In this document: positions 1 through 11,489 of the stretch, piece after piece
How the letters are laid out: every line of letters begins with the position of its first letter
How positions within the stretch are numbered: the stretch's first letter is position 1
Assembly: GCA_009193035.1 (NCBI GenBank)
Contig: SWDT01000083.1
Coordinates: 1 to 64,000, forward strand
From: Halicephalobus mephisto
Lineage: Eukaryota; Nematoda; Chromadorea; Rhabditida; Panagrolaimidae
Reading direction: 5' to 3'
DNA: 64,000 bases
Program-made: the position numbers and the translations under genes
Notes under the pieces: generated by a model
The model's database searches: none
Told to the model about the DNA's origin: nothing
Seen by the model: only the letters and a program-made list of their open reading frames with translations

Positions 1-27
1 GGATTAATTTAGTTATCTAAGGAATAC

Positions 28-1709
28 GTGGATGTAGTTGGAGTCGTCGATGTAGTTGATGTTGTCGGTGTGGTGGATGTGGTTGGTGTCGTTGATGTGG
101 TGGGTGTTCTGAAAAATCATTGTAAATTAGCCAAACTGTGTTGTTAGTACGTTGATGTAGTCGGCGTTGTTGATGTCGTTGGAGTGGTGGAGGTCGTCGG
201 TGTAGTCGATGTCGTAGGTGTCCTAAAGAAGCAATTTATATGATAACAACTGTGTGATTAGTACGTTGATGTAGTTGGAGTGGTAGAGGTCGTCGGTGTC
301 GTAGAAGTTGTAGGTGTAGTTGATGTCGTAGGTGTCGTCGATGTTGTCGGTGTTGTAGATGTTGTAGGAGTAGTGGAGGTTGTGGGTGTGCTAAAAAAGC
401 GGTTTATATTATAATTGCTGGGGCATTAGTACGTTGATGTGGTGGGAGTAGTGGAAGTAGTCGGAGTTGTCGATGTAGTTGGTGTCGTGGATGTAGTCGG
501 TGTCGTTGATGTCGTTGGTGTCCTAAAACGGCGATATGTATTGGTGAGTTCATGTGATTAATACGTTGATGTGGTAGGTGTAGTAGATGTGGTAGGTGTT
601 GTAGACGTTGTAGGCGTAGTCGATGTCGTGGGAGTGGTAGAGGTTGTAGGTGTCCTAAAGAAGTTTTGTGTATTAGTTTAGTTATCTCAATACTACGTTG
701 ATGTAGTGGGAGTAGTAGATGTGGTAGGGGTAGTAGAAGTCGTTGGCGTCGTAGATGTAGTGGGGGTTGTGGAAGTTGTAGGAGTTGTGGAAGTTGTGGG
801 TGTGGTGGAGGTTGTAGGAGTTGTGGAAGTTGTGGGTGTTGTTGATGTTGTTGGTGTTGTCGAAGTTGTCGGAGTAGTTGACGTCGTAGGTGTAGTTGAA
901 GTTGTGGGGGTAGTAGACGTAGTTGGAGTTGTCGATGTGGTTGGTGTTGTTGATGTGGTTGGTGTCCTAAAGAAATATTGTGCATTAGGTTAGTTATTTC
1001 AATACTACGTTGATGTAGTGGGGGTAGTGGATGTGGTAGGGGTGGTAGATGTAGTGGGGGTTGTGGATGTTGTTGGCGTTGTAGATGTTGTAGGAGTGGT
1101 GGAGGTTCTAGAAATCCGGCGATAGTCGGATCTCCGCAATGCGAGTGCAAAATAGAAAAGAAACTCACGTTGAAGTCGTCGGCGTAGTTGATGTTGTTGG
1201 TGTTGTCGAAGTTGTAGGGGTAGTAGAAGTTGTCGGTGTGGTGGACGTCGTAGGCGTGGTTGAAGTTGTCGGTGTCGTCGATGTGGTTGGTGTTCTAAAA
1301 AAATATTATGCATTAGCATAGTTTAATGATTAATACGTTGATGTGGTAGGAGTGGTGGAAGTTGTCGGTGTTGTAGACGTTGTAGGCGTAGTCGATGTCG
1401 TAGGGGTGGTGGATGTGGTTGGTGTCCTAAAGAAGTTTTGTGTGTTAGTTTAGTTATCTCAATACTACGTTGATGTAGTAGGGGTAGTAGATGTGGTAGG
1501 GGTGGTAGAAGTCGTGGGTGTGGTGGATGTTGTTGGCGTTGTAGATGTTGTAGGAGTAGTGGAGGTTGTGGGTGTGGTGGAAGTTCTGGAAATCCAACAA
1601 TAGTCGGATGCCCAGTGTGCACGTGCAAAGTAGGAAACAAACTCACGTTGACGTTGTCGGTGTCGTTGAAGTTGTTGGCGTCGTTGATGTAGTAGACGTC
1701 GTAGGCGTT
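28..1709 (-). CDS. Thr-Thr-Pro/Ser repeat exons, distal block (11 exons); gene runs off the left edge
   Basis: Minus-strand exons: 28-108, 151-222, 265-390, 433-522, 565-654, 697-966, 1009-1107, 1169-1294, 1337-1426, 1469-1585 and 1647-1709. All are phase 2 at both ends and open in the PTTSTT frame. Lengths are 81, 72, 126, 90, 90, 270, 99, 126, 90, 117 and 63 nt, all multiples of 9. The last exon in the window ends at a donor (GTATTCC) whose acceptor lies outside, so the C-terminus is missing. The block is joined to the middle block by an intron of about 2.06 kb. No cysteine or other domain interrupts the repeats here, which fits a long, stiff O-glycosylated stalk. Confidence 0.7.
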
Positions 1710-3772
1710 CTAAATGTTAGGTTAATCCATAGAAAGGGAGGGCTATTTAAAAGTTGTATGAAATAGAACAGAATTAAGATAGGAAGTCGATCACAGAATT
1801 TTTGCATTGAGGAAATCTTTGTGAAAATAAGCCATGATTATTCTGAGGTTTTAAAAATGTAAGCGAAATAGAAAGCCAATAAATCAGATGCTGACAAAAG
1901 TTGATGAAATTGTATCGAATTGTATTGTTTTTTGAAACATAGTGTTGATGTAATAAAATGGCAACTGAAGAGGTGCAAGAAAGAAGGTGGTTGGAAATTG
2001 GCTCGCAAGATTTAGGAAAGGAGGAACAATGACACAAGATAATTATTGAAGAGATCATAAGGTTAATATGGAAGTTGTTCTAGAAGAAGAAAAAAAATAT
2101 GAGCATGTATATCATTGCACAGCAAACAAAAATTTCTTAGTCAATTGTTTTCTCTACTTTTATGTAAGATTTAATTGTCGTTAAAAAATATTCTGATATG
2201 TGCCATATAAAATTATCTGCAGTGAGAAATAATAGTGTTCTAATATGTGAATCAAACTTCCGGAAATTTAAAAAACATAATCAAAAGCTTCAAAGAATTC
2301 AGGCTCTTGGCAAAACGTGAGTGAGACCTTACATGGAAGTTCAAAAAGACCATCCATGGTATTGGTGAAAGCAACTGAACCATATCCTAGTGTTTATGTA
2401 AAAAACACTAATGGCGGCAAAAGAATGCTTCTGATGGCTATTCACTTCGAAAGAATCGCTTGCTATCATCTCTATTAAGAAAATAAGACTATTATTCTCG
2501 ACTGATATAAGATCATTTTGAAGCGCCAAATTTCCAAATGGTAACGCAGAAAATTACTCACAGTGCCAGCACATTTGTATGACAATGGAAAGCAAAAGCA
2601 GTTTAGGATTTTCCAAAAGTAGAGAGACATTGGAGAAAGCAACTATCTTGTTTCTCTTACATAAGCTGTTATGACTATAGTTGCTTTAGCTCTCGGCAAA
2701 GAAGTTCGTGTGATGTTACTCATAGCGATCGGTAAGAGTTCGAAAATTGAGTCAACAATGTGACTCAAGAAGGTCAACATGAAGGCCATTATCTGGCTGT
2801 CCAGGAATTTTCAGGACGTTCTGAGCATGTCATTAAATTGGAGACTATATTTAGTTACTGCAAAATTTCATATTTTTTCATTTGCTAATAAAAAAAGTTA
2901 TTAAAAAAATTCAACCTCTACTTTAAGTGAATTAGCCTAATACGCTTGTGAAATTATGACTATCTTAGTAAAAATAAGTTGATATGGTGTAAGCTGTAGT
3001 AGTAATGAAAATTCGTGAATAATGCATGCTCTAGAAGATGTAATTTAATGATCACTGTGTACTGTGTATTTTATCTTTTGTGATTATGTAGAAAAAAATC
3101 GGTAAAGTAATGTTTTTAACAAATTTTACTATGGTGCTTGCTGTTAATGAGATTAGTGGCTTACAGCATTGAAGAAAAAAATTGCATCATGTGTTATCTT
3201 CTTATTATTTTCAGTATAATCCAACTTTAGAAAACACATTACTTTATATAAGAAAGAAAATATTTAAAAAATTTCATAATTGCTTGTGTATCCTCATAAA
3301 AAATCATAAGTTTCATACCTCATTTTGCAAGCATAGAAATTAGAAAATTTGCTTAAATTGACTGCTTTTTTACGAGTTATAAAAAAAAGTTTGTTTGTCA
3401 AAGAAAGCGAATTAGAATGTAAAAACTAGAAATAATTAAATTTTGTGTTCATTATTTAAAGATCAACTCTAGGATCCTAGTGGAAAAATTGAGAATCCTG
3501 CAATATTGTTGCTTTTTTTAATATATTCAGTAAATAACATTCACCGAAATGGTCAACAATGAAACTCAAATTCAATGATACGTTTTTTTTGTCGATAACT
3601 ATATAAAAATAAATGAAACTCAAACTCAAGTACAGCCGATCCAGCTAATAAGTATTATAAGAAAGATAAATACACATATCATGGTCAAAAGTTGATAACA
3701 AAGATTTTCAATAGTAAACAATAAATTACTCAATAACCCTCAAAATACATTATGTACTACAAATCAACTTAC
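1710..3772 (-). other. Long intron (about 2.06 kb) in the Thr-rich gene
   Basis: It lies between the donor of exon 3773-3844 (GTAAGTT on the minus strand) and the acceptor of exon 1647-1709 (ATTTAG). It is AT-rich and lacks the exon modules that fill the DNA on both sides. I see no recognisable gene or transposon ends in it. Confidence 0.55.
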
Positions 3773-6099
3773 GTTGAAGTCGTGGGTGTAGTTGAAGTTG
3801 TAGGCGTAGTCGATGTCGTGGGAGTGGTAGAGGTTGTGGGTGTCCTAAAGAAGTTTCGTGTGTTAGTTTAGTTATCTCAATACTACGTTGATGTGGTAGG
3901 GGTGGTAGAAGTCGTCGGCGTCGTAGATGTAGTGGGGGTTGTGGAAGTTGTAGGAGTTGTAGATGTTGTAGGAGTGGTGGAGGTTCTGGAAATCCAACGA
4001 TAGTCGGATCTCCGTAGTGCAAGTGCGAAGTAAAAAACAAACTCACGTTGACGTCGTCGGTGTCGTTGAAGTAGTTGGTGTTGTCGAAGTTGTTGGGGTA
4101 GTCGATGTCGTGGGAGTGGTAGAGGTTGTGGGTGTCGTTGATGTGGTTGGTGTGGTAGAGGTTGTCGGTGTAGTTGACGTTGTCGGTGTGGTGGATGTGG
4201 TTGGAGTCGTTGATGTGGTTGGAGTCGTTGATGTGGTTGGTGTCCTAAAGAAGTTTTGTGCGTTAGTTTAGTTATCTAACGAGTACGTGGATGTGGTAGG
4301 AGTGGTGGAAGTCGTCGGCGTCGTAGATGTTGTAGGAGTTGTGGAAGTTGTAGGAGTAGTGGAGGTTGTGGGTGTGGTGGAAGTTCTGGAAATCCAGCAA
4401 TAGTAGGATCTCCGTAGTACAAGTGCAAAGCAGAAAACAAACTTACGTTGACGTCGTCGGTGTCGTTGAAGTAGTTGGTGTTGTTGATGTCGTTGGCGTG
4501 GTTGATGTGGTTGGTGTAGTCGAAGTTGTTGGTGTCGTCGAAGTTGTGGGTGTGCTAAAAACCAATTATAAATTAGAATAATCAGATAATTAATACGTTG
4601 ACGTGGTTGGTGTAGTTGACGTTGTAGGAGTCGTTGACGTAGTGGGTGTCCTAAAGAAAGAATGTGCATTAATAAGATTATGTGATTAGTACGTGGATGT
4701 TGTTAGCGTTGTAGATGTTGTAGGAGTGGTGGAGGTTCTGGAAATCCAATAATAGTCGGATATCCATTGTGCAATTGCGAAAAAGAAAACAAACTCACGT
4801 TGACGTCGTCGGTGTCGTTGAAGTAGTCGGTGTTGTCGAAGTTGTTGGGGTAGTCGATGTCGTGGGAGTGGTAGAGGTTGTGGGTGTCGTTGATGTGGTT
4901 GGTGTTGTTGATGTGGTTGGTGTTCTAAATGAGTGGTGTGTATTAGTTACGTTATTTAATTAGTACGTTGATGTGGTAGGAGTGGTGGAAGTTGTCGGTG
5001 TTGTAGACGTTGTAGGCGTAGTCGATGTCGTAGGGGTGGTGGATGTGGTTGGTGTCCTAAAGAAGTTTTGTGTGTTAGTTTAGTTATCTCAATACTACGT
5101 TGATGTAGTAGGGGTAGTAGATGTGGTAGGGGTGGTAGAAGTCGTGGGTGTGGTGGATGTTGTTGGCGTTGTAGATGTTGTAGGAGTGGTGGAGGTTCTG
5201 GAAATCCAACAATAGTCGGATATCCATTGTGCATGTGTAAACCATAAAATAAAACTTACGTTGATGTAGTCGGAGTAGTAGAGGTCGTTGGAGTGGTAGA
5301 GGTCGTGGGCGTAGTTGACGTTGTTGGTGTCCTAAAAGGATATTAAGTTATGGTGGGAATATAATTCATACGTGGATGTGGTAGGAGTTGTGGATGTGGT
5401 TGGTGTAGTTGAAGTAGTCGGAGTCGTCGACGTCGTGGGCGTCCTAAAGAAAGAATGTGCATTAATAGGATTATGTGATTAGTACGTGGATGTGGTAGGG
5501 GTAGTAGAAGTCGTTGGCGTCGTAGATGTTGTTGGTGTTGTAGATGTTGTTGGTGTTGTAGATGTTGTTGGTGTTGTAGATGTTGTTGGCGTTGTAGAAG
5601 TTGTGGGTGTCCTAAAGAAGATATGTGTATTGACATAGTTATGTAATTAGTACGTTGACGTAGTTGGTGTAGTTGACGTCGTAGGAGTTGTTGACGTAGT
5701 GGGTGTCCTAAAGAAAGAATGTGCATTAATAAGATTATGTGATTAGTACGTGGATGTGGTAGGGGTGGTAGAAGTCGTGGGTGTGGTGGATGTTGTTGGC
5801 GTTGTAGATGTTGTAGGAGTGGTGGAGGTTCTAGAAATCCGGCGATAGTCGGATCTCCGTAATGCGAGTGCAAAATAAAAAAGAAACTCACGTTGACGTC
5901 GTTGGTGTCGTTGAAGTAGTCGGTGTTGTCGAAGTTGTTGGGGTAGTAGAAGTTGTCGGTGTTGTTGATGTGGTAGGAGTGGTGGAAGTTGTCGGTGTTG
6001 TAGACGTTGTAGGCGTAGTCGATGTCGTGGGAGTGGTAGTGGAGTTGGAGATGTTTCGGTGTGGTGGATGTGGTTGGAGTCGTTGATGTGGTTGGTGTC
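3773..6099 (-). CDS. Thr-Thr-Pro/Ser repeat exons, middle block (16 exons) of the mucin-like gene
   Basis: Minus-strand exons, low-high: 3773-3844, 3887-3985, 4047-4244, 4287-4385, 4447-4554, 4597-4650, 4693-4737, 4799-4924, 4967-5056, 5099-5197, 5260-5331, 5372-5443, 5486-5611, 5654-5707, 5750-5830 and 5892-6099. Each starts with the last base of a Thr codon (G, A or C) and ends with the first two (AC), so all introns are phase 2. The product is near-perfect PTTSTT hexapeptide repeat. The first 15 lengths are multiples of 9. The last, 5892-6099, is 208 nt and breaks frame, and marks the start of the error-rich block. Introns are about 42 or 61 nt. Plus-strand reading frames rich in Val-Gly-Val are the antisense of this repeat and are not genes. 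Confidence 0.7.
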
Positions 6100-8407
6100 C
6101 TAAAGAGTTTTGTGCGTTAGTTTAGTTATCTAACGAGTACGTGGATGTGGTAGGAGTGTGGAAGTCGTCGGCGTCGTAGATGTTGTAGGAGTTGTGGAAG
6201 TTGTAGGAGTAGTGGAGGTTGTGGGTGTGGTGGAAGTTCTGGAAATCCAACAATAGTCGGATGCCCAGTGTGCACGTGCAAAGTAGGAAACAAACTCACG
6301 TTGATGTAGTTGGAGTGGTAGAGGTCGTGGGCGTAGTTGACGTTGTTGGTGTCCTAAAAGGATATTATATGTTATAGTAGGTATATAATTCATACGTGGA
6401 TGTGGTTGGTGTCGTCGAAGTTGTAGGTGTACTAAAAACCAATTATAAATTAGAATAATTAGATAATTAATACGTTGACGTGGTTGGTGTAGTTGACGTT
6501 GAGGAGTCGTTGACGTAGTGGGTGTCCTAAAGAAAGAATGTGCATTAATAAGATATTTGATTAGTACGTGGATGTTGTTGGCGTTGTAGATGTTGTAGGA
6601 GTGGTGGAGGTTCTGGAAATCCAATAATAGTCGATATCCATTGTGCAAGTGCGAAAAAGAAAACAAACTCACGTTGACGTCGTCGGTGTCGTTGAAGTAG
6701 TCGGTGTTGTCGAAGTTGTTGGGGTAGTCGATGTCGTGGGAGTGGTAGAGGTTGTGGGTGTCGTTGATGTGGTTGGTGTCGTCGATGTAGTTGGTGTTGT
6801 TGACGTTGTGGGAGTAGTAGACGTAGTTGGAGTTGTCGATGTGGTTGTGTTCTAAAACAATATTATATATTGTGTTTTTCGTATAACTCATACGTCGATG
6901 TAGTGGGTGTAGTAGACGTAGTTGGTGTAGTTGAAGTAGTCGGTGTCGTGGATGTCGTTGGAGTTGTTGATGTGGTTGGTGTTCTAAAAGAATATTGTGG
7001 ATTATTTAGTTATCTAAGGAATACGTGGATGTAGTTGGAGTCGTCGATGTAGTTGATGTTGTCGTGTGGTGGATGTGGTTGGTGTCGTTGATGTGGTGGG
7101 TGTTCTGAAAAATCATTGTAAATTAGCCAAACTGTGTTGTTAGTACGTTGATGTAGTCGGCGTTGTTGATGTCGTTGGAGTGGTGGAGGTCGTCGGTGTA
7201 GTCGATGTCGTAGGTGTCCTAAAGAAGCAATTTATATGATAACAACTGTTGTGATTAGTACGTTGATGTAGTTGGAGTGGTAGAGGTCGTCGGTGTCGTA
7301 GAAGTTGTAGGTGTAGTTGATGTCGTAGGTGTCGTCGATGTTGTCGGTGTTGTAGATGTTGTAGGAGTAGTGGAGGTTGTGGTGTGCTAAAAAGCGGTTT
7401 ATATTATAATTGCTGGGGCATTAGTACGTTGATGTGGTGGGAGTAGTGGAGTAGTCGGAGTTGTCGATGTAGTTGGTGTCGTGGATGTAGTCGGTGTCGT
7501 TGAGTCGTTGGTGTCCTAAAACGCGATATGTATTGGTGAGTTCATGTGATTAATACGTGATGTGGTAGGTGTAGTAGATGTGGTAGGTGGTAGACGTTGT
7601 AGGCGTAGTCGATGTCGTGGGAGTGGTAGAGGTTGTAGGTGTCCTAAAGAAGTTTTGGTATTAGTTTAGTTATCTCAATACTACGTTGATGTAGTGGAGT
7701 AGTAGATGTTAGGGGTAGTAGAAGTCGTTGGCGTCGTAGATGTAGTGGGGGTTGTGGAAGTTGTAGGAGTTGTGGAAGTTGTGGGTGTGGTGGAGGTTGT
7801 AGGAGTTGTGGATGTGTGGTGTTGTTGATGTTGTTGGTGTTGTCGAAGTTGTCGGAGTAGTTGACGTCGTAGTGTAGTTGAAGTTGTGGGGTAGTAGACG
7901 TAGTTGGAGTTGTCGATGTGGTTGGTGTTGTTGATGTGGTTGGTGTCCTAAAGAAATATTGTGCATTAGGTTAGTTATTTCAATACTACGTTGATGTAGT
8001 GGGGGTAGTGATGTGGTAGGGGTGGTAAGTGTAGTGGGGGTTGTGGATGTTGTTGGCGTTGTAGATGTTGTAGGAGTGGTGAAGGTTCTAGAAATCCGGC
8101 GATAGTCGGATCTCCGCAATGCGAGTGCAAAATAGAAAGAAACTCACGTTGAAGTCGTCGGCGTAGTTGATGTTGTTGTTGTTGTCGAAGTTGTAAGGGG
8201 TAGTAGAAGTTGTCGGTGTGGTGGACGTCGTAGGCGTGGTTGAAGTTGTCGGTGTCGTCGATGTGGTTGGTGTTCTAAAAAAATATTATGCATTAGCATA
8301 GTTTAATGATTAATACGTTGATGTGGTAGGAGTGGTGGAAGTTGTCGGTGTTTGTAGACGTTGTAGGCGTAGTCGATGTCGTAGGGGTGGTGGATGTGGT
8401 TGGTGTC
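6031..8407 (-). CDS. Thr repeat exons, indel-rich block between the middle array and the N-terminal exons
   Basis: The same exon/intron modules continue here, with donors GTACTAAT, GTAGTATT and GTGAGTTT and acceptors CTTTAG and TTCCAG. The sequence differs from its near-copies by many single-base deletions and a few insertions, so many exons are out of frame as written. About 6990-8400 corresponds almost module for module to 1-1430. About 6130-6850 resembles 4270-4920. An inserted T near 8351 breaks the exon that would directly follow exon 4. I read this as either damaged exons or, more likely, unpolished assembly sequence of functional exons. Individual exon limits are not listed because the frames are unreliable. 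Confidence 0.5.
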
Positions 8408-8449
8408 CTAAAGAAGTTTTGTGTGTTAGTTTAGTTATCTCAATACTAC

Positions 8450-9430
8450 GTTGATGTAGTGGGGGTAGTGGATGTGGTAGGAGTGGTGGAAGTCGTCGGC
8501 GTCGTAGATGTTGTAGGAGTTGTGGAAGTTGTAGGAGTAGTGGAGGTTGTGGGTGTGGTGGAAGTTCTGGAAATCCAACAATAGTCGGATGCCCAGTGTG
8601 CACGTGCAAAGTAGGAAACAAACTCACGTTGACGTTGTCGGTGTCGTTGAAGTTGTTGGCGTCGTTGATGTAGTAGACGTCGTAGGAGTAGTAGACTTTG
8701 TGGTCGTTGTCGTTGCTGTGGTTGTTGTAGTTGCAACTGTTGTTGTGGTTGTTAAAATTGTCGTCGTTGTAGATGGACTATCCGCTGAAAATTTTTGTGG
8801 ATGTGCATTTTATAATCTGTTCCTTACTTTCGCAAAGCACGACACCGGTCATTAGTGTGGATTCTGAATCTCCTTCAATATAGTAGTGTCCTGCTCCATC
8901 ACAATGCAATGTTTGAGTGATTGGTGTACCATCGAATGTTATTCCACCTTGTTCTGGAACGAGTGTGAGTTCACCTCCTTCTTTTTCTACACTTAACATA
9001 ACAAGAGCATTAGGATGAGGATTTCCTGCTTCGCATGTTATGGTTACTGTGCATGGACTGCCACCATTATCTACTGTTGTCAGTACACCTCTTTGAAGAA
9101 TGAGTTGCTCATCTGGACCTTCTGTAATTGGCGGACAACCTGCGCATCTCTGTAATGCTTGTGATTATTGTTTGTCGTTTATTGTTTTGTTACCTTGAAT
9201 CTTTTATGTGGTATCAAAGATTCGTCCAGGGACTGATAGTTCGTCTGGACACCAGTTGCCGTAATCTCATTCTGTGTTTCAGCTTCAGGAGGATTTACGA
9301 ACGGATTTAACCGTTGCAGCTGAGCAGTAAATTCATTATAATATGATGAAAAGTCTAATGCGTCTAAAGGGCCTGAAAATAATAAAAGAAGCAATATACT
9401 GAACCCAAAAGGGTTCACTTTTAACCGCAT
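8450..9430 (-). CDS. 5' part of Thr-rich mucin-like secreted protein: signal peptide, C6-like domain, start of Thr repeats
   Basis: Four exons on the minus strand: 9194-9430, 8828-9149, 8628-8784 and 8450-8566. They join in phases 0, 1 and 2 with GT/AG borders. Residues 1-25 form a signal peptide (basic start, LLLLLF core, then DALDF). Exon 2 encodes a domain of about 105 residues with six cysteines spaced like the nematode C6 domain (CxxCP near its start, SPCTV, ITCE, LHCD and VLCE). Exon 3 passes into Thr-rich sequence. Exon 4 is the first regular repeat exon, 117 nt. Its open 3' end continues leftward into the repeat exons listed below. The protein is probably secreted or cell-surface and O-glycosylated, such as a cuticle, pharyngeal or glycocalyx mucin; that is inferred from composition. 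The domain call rests on the cysteine pattern only. Confidence 0.75.
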
Positions 9431-10076
9431 TTGAGGTTTGATCTTCTGAAAAATTAAACATTAATCTATAAATTAAAGACCGCGACAATTTGACCCGTAT
9501 CTGATGTGGGATTGGGTTTTATTAGGAATTTAGAATTTTGTCAGCCCTTTTCCCTCCTCCCATTGTTTCAGAAACAGTTGAGGCTTGTTTCCGGAAACAG
9601 GTGGGTAAACTTATTCGGATTCCTCGACATTATCTGATTAGAGTCAATGATTGCCTGCTGTTGGTTTAGCTGACATGTCCAATAAGTATTCTATTCGGGT
9701 GGATGATTGTTTAATGACAATCCACAAATTCGACTGAAGAGCAAAAGCTGAACAGGGCACATGTCAATAGATTTTGTTTTGTTTTTTATGCATTCGGGGA
9801 TTGTTTAATTTGCCGAAAAAAGTACAATTGAATCTACTTGTCAAAACAATATTAAAATATTGATGTCTGAATGGGAATTACGGTAGTAGTAAGTTCTAAC
9901 TTGAAGTACGGTTGATAATACCTTTAGAGAAAATGATTAGTTTCCGTTTCCATCAATTTACAAAATCCAACAAGTACAGTAATCTTTTGCTAACATATTA
10001 AAAAATTGTAATTGCGTTGTAATTTCTCAACTATAAATTTGAGTTATAGGAAAATTAAATAAGCGAGCTATGTGAT
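9431..10076. other. Upstream region of the Thr-rich gene, noncoding
   Basis: This stretch holds the likely promoter and 5' UTR of the minus-strand Thr-rich gene. I see no reading frame with gene-like content and no clear TATA element or other site. Confidence 0.4.
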
Positions 10077-10384
10077 ACTTGTGTCGCAGAGGTTTATCTC
10101 CTAATTATGGAAGTTCAATTCAAAAATTAAACATCAATTTGAAATAATTTTGTGTTTTCATATGGAATTTCCAAAGTTATTTTAGATGAATTTCCACTTT
10201 TTTAGTCTTGGTTCAAAATTTAACATGTTCTTAGAAGTGGAGATCACTTTGAGGAGCTGAAATCTTGAAGATCAATTATTAATTTCGTTCTCAGATTCAG
10301 AATATACAGATCTGATTACCGTATTTTAGATGCTTTTTGTTCAGTTATAATTGCAGAATCGGAATACAAAACTCTGACACAAGT
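10077..10384 (+). repeat. Left arm of foldback element
   Basis: A 308-bp unit bounded by ACTTGTGTC and GACACAAGT. Its reverse complement lies at 11182-11489. Confidence 0.75.
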
Positions 10385-11181
10385 ATTACAGTAGGAAGTA
10401 GTTGAAATAATATATGAATATCTAAGGATTTTCAATAGAATCAGTAAGATAAACATAGTTTTTTTAAATTATATGAAATTGGAAAATAACTGTGAATGAT
10501 AAAAGATAAAAACTGATTTAAGATCATAAAAATATAAAAAATTACCTTTCATTTTGGGGATTCAAGAAAATTTGAATTTAAAAATTGAAATTTTTGCTTT
10601 TTTATTTTTTTTATTATCTAAAATCGATTTTTAATTTACTTTTTATTTCTGTTTATTCTTAATGTTGTTTTTGAAAAAAGAAACAATTTATATATATATA
10701 TATATTTTTTTTTTAAATTAAAAATAATATACTTTTTTGGATTTTTATATTTTCCCTCATTGTCCACGCGGAAGCTTTTGTGATTTTTTGAAGCTTTTCT
10801 TTATTTTCATTGATTGAAGAAGATATCCGTATTTCGAATCACGACAGTTCCTTTGATTTATCGTGGAAGGAATTTCTAATAAAAACCTATTTCGTTGGAA
10901 ATCTAACATTTTCGAAATTATTAAAAAAATTTTATTTTCTGCATATTTATGAATTTTGTGAAAAGAATTATTTTTTATGATTAAAATTTCACAGAATTAG
11001 AAAATTTTGAGGATACTATAGAGGTTTTTGGAATCTGAACCTGAAATTAGAAATTCTAGAAGCTTCTAAAAATTCAAGAGAATTTGGAAAAATAACAATT
11101 TCTAACTTTCGCAAAGTATAGTTTTCTTCAAAATTTAATTAATTCTTGCTTATTTTTGCGTTACAATTTTCGTACCGTAAA

Positions 11182-11489
11182 ACTTGTGTCAGAGTTTTGT
11201 ATTCCGATTCTGCAATTATAACTGAACAAAAAGCATCTAAAATACGGTAATCAGATCTGTACATTCTGAATCTGAGAACGAAATTAATAATTGATCTTCA
11301 AGATTTCAGCTCCTCAAACTGATCTCCACTTCTAAGAACATGTTAAATTTTGAACCAAGACTAAAAAAGTGGAAATTCATCTAAAATAACTTTGGAAATT
11401 CCATATGAAAACACAAAATTATTTCAAATTCATGTTTAATTTTTGAATTGAACTTCCATAATTAGGAGATAAATCTCTGCGACACAAGT
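11182..11489 (-). repeat. Right arm of foldback element
   Basis: Inverted copy of 10077-10384 with only scattered differences, including two extra bases near the outer end of the left copy. Confidence 0.75.

Larger units (their letters stand above)
10077..11489. mobile_element. Foldback element: two inverted copies of a 308-bp MITE-like unit
   Basis: The unit at 10077-10384 recurs as a near-exact reverse complement at 11182-11489, with about 800 bp of AT-rich DNA between. Each arm begins ACTTGTGTC and ends GACACAAGT, so each arm has its own 9-bp terminal inverted repeats and can be read as a complete small element. The left copy is flanked by TA on both sides if the termini are taken as CTTGTGTC, which would suit a Tc1/mariner-type target. 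The right copy lacks TA flanks. No transposase is seen. Confidence 0.7.

Noticed and set aside
706..4963. Plus-strand open frames rich in Val-Val-Gly-Val-Val-Asp/Glu
   Set aside because: They are the antisense reading of the Thr-Thr-Pro/Ser exons. They run across splice sites and have no start context or domain of their own.
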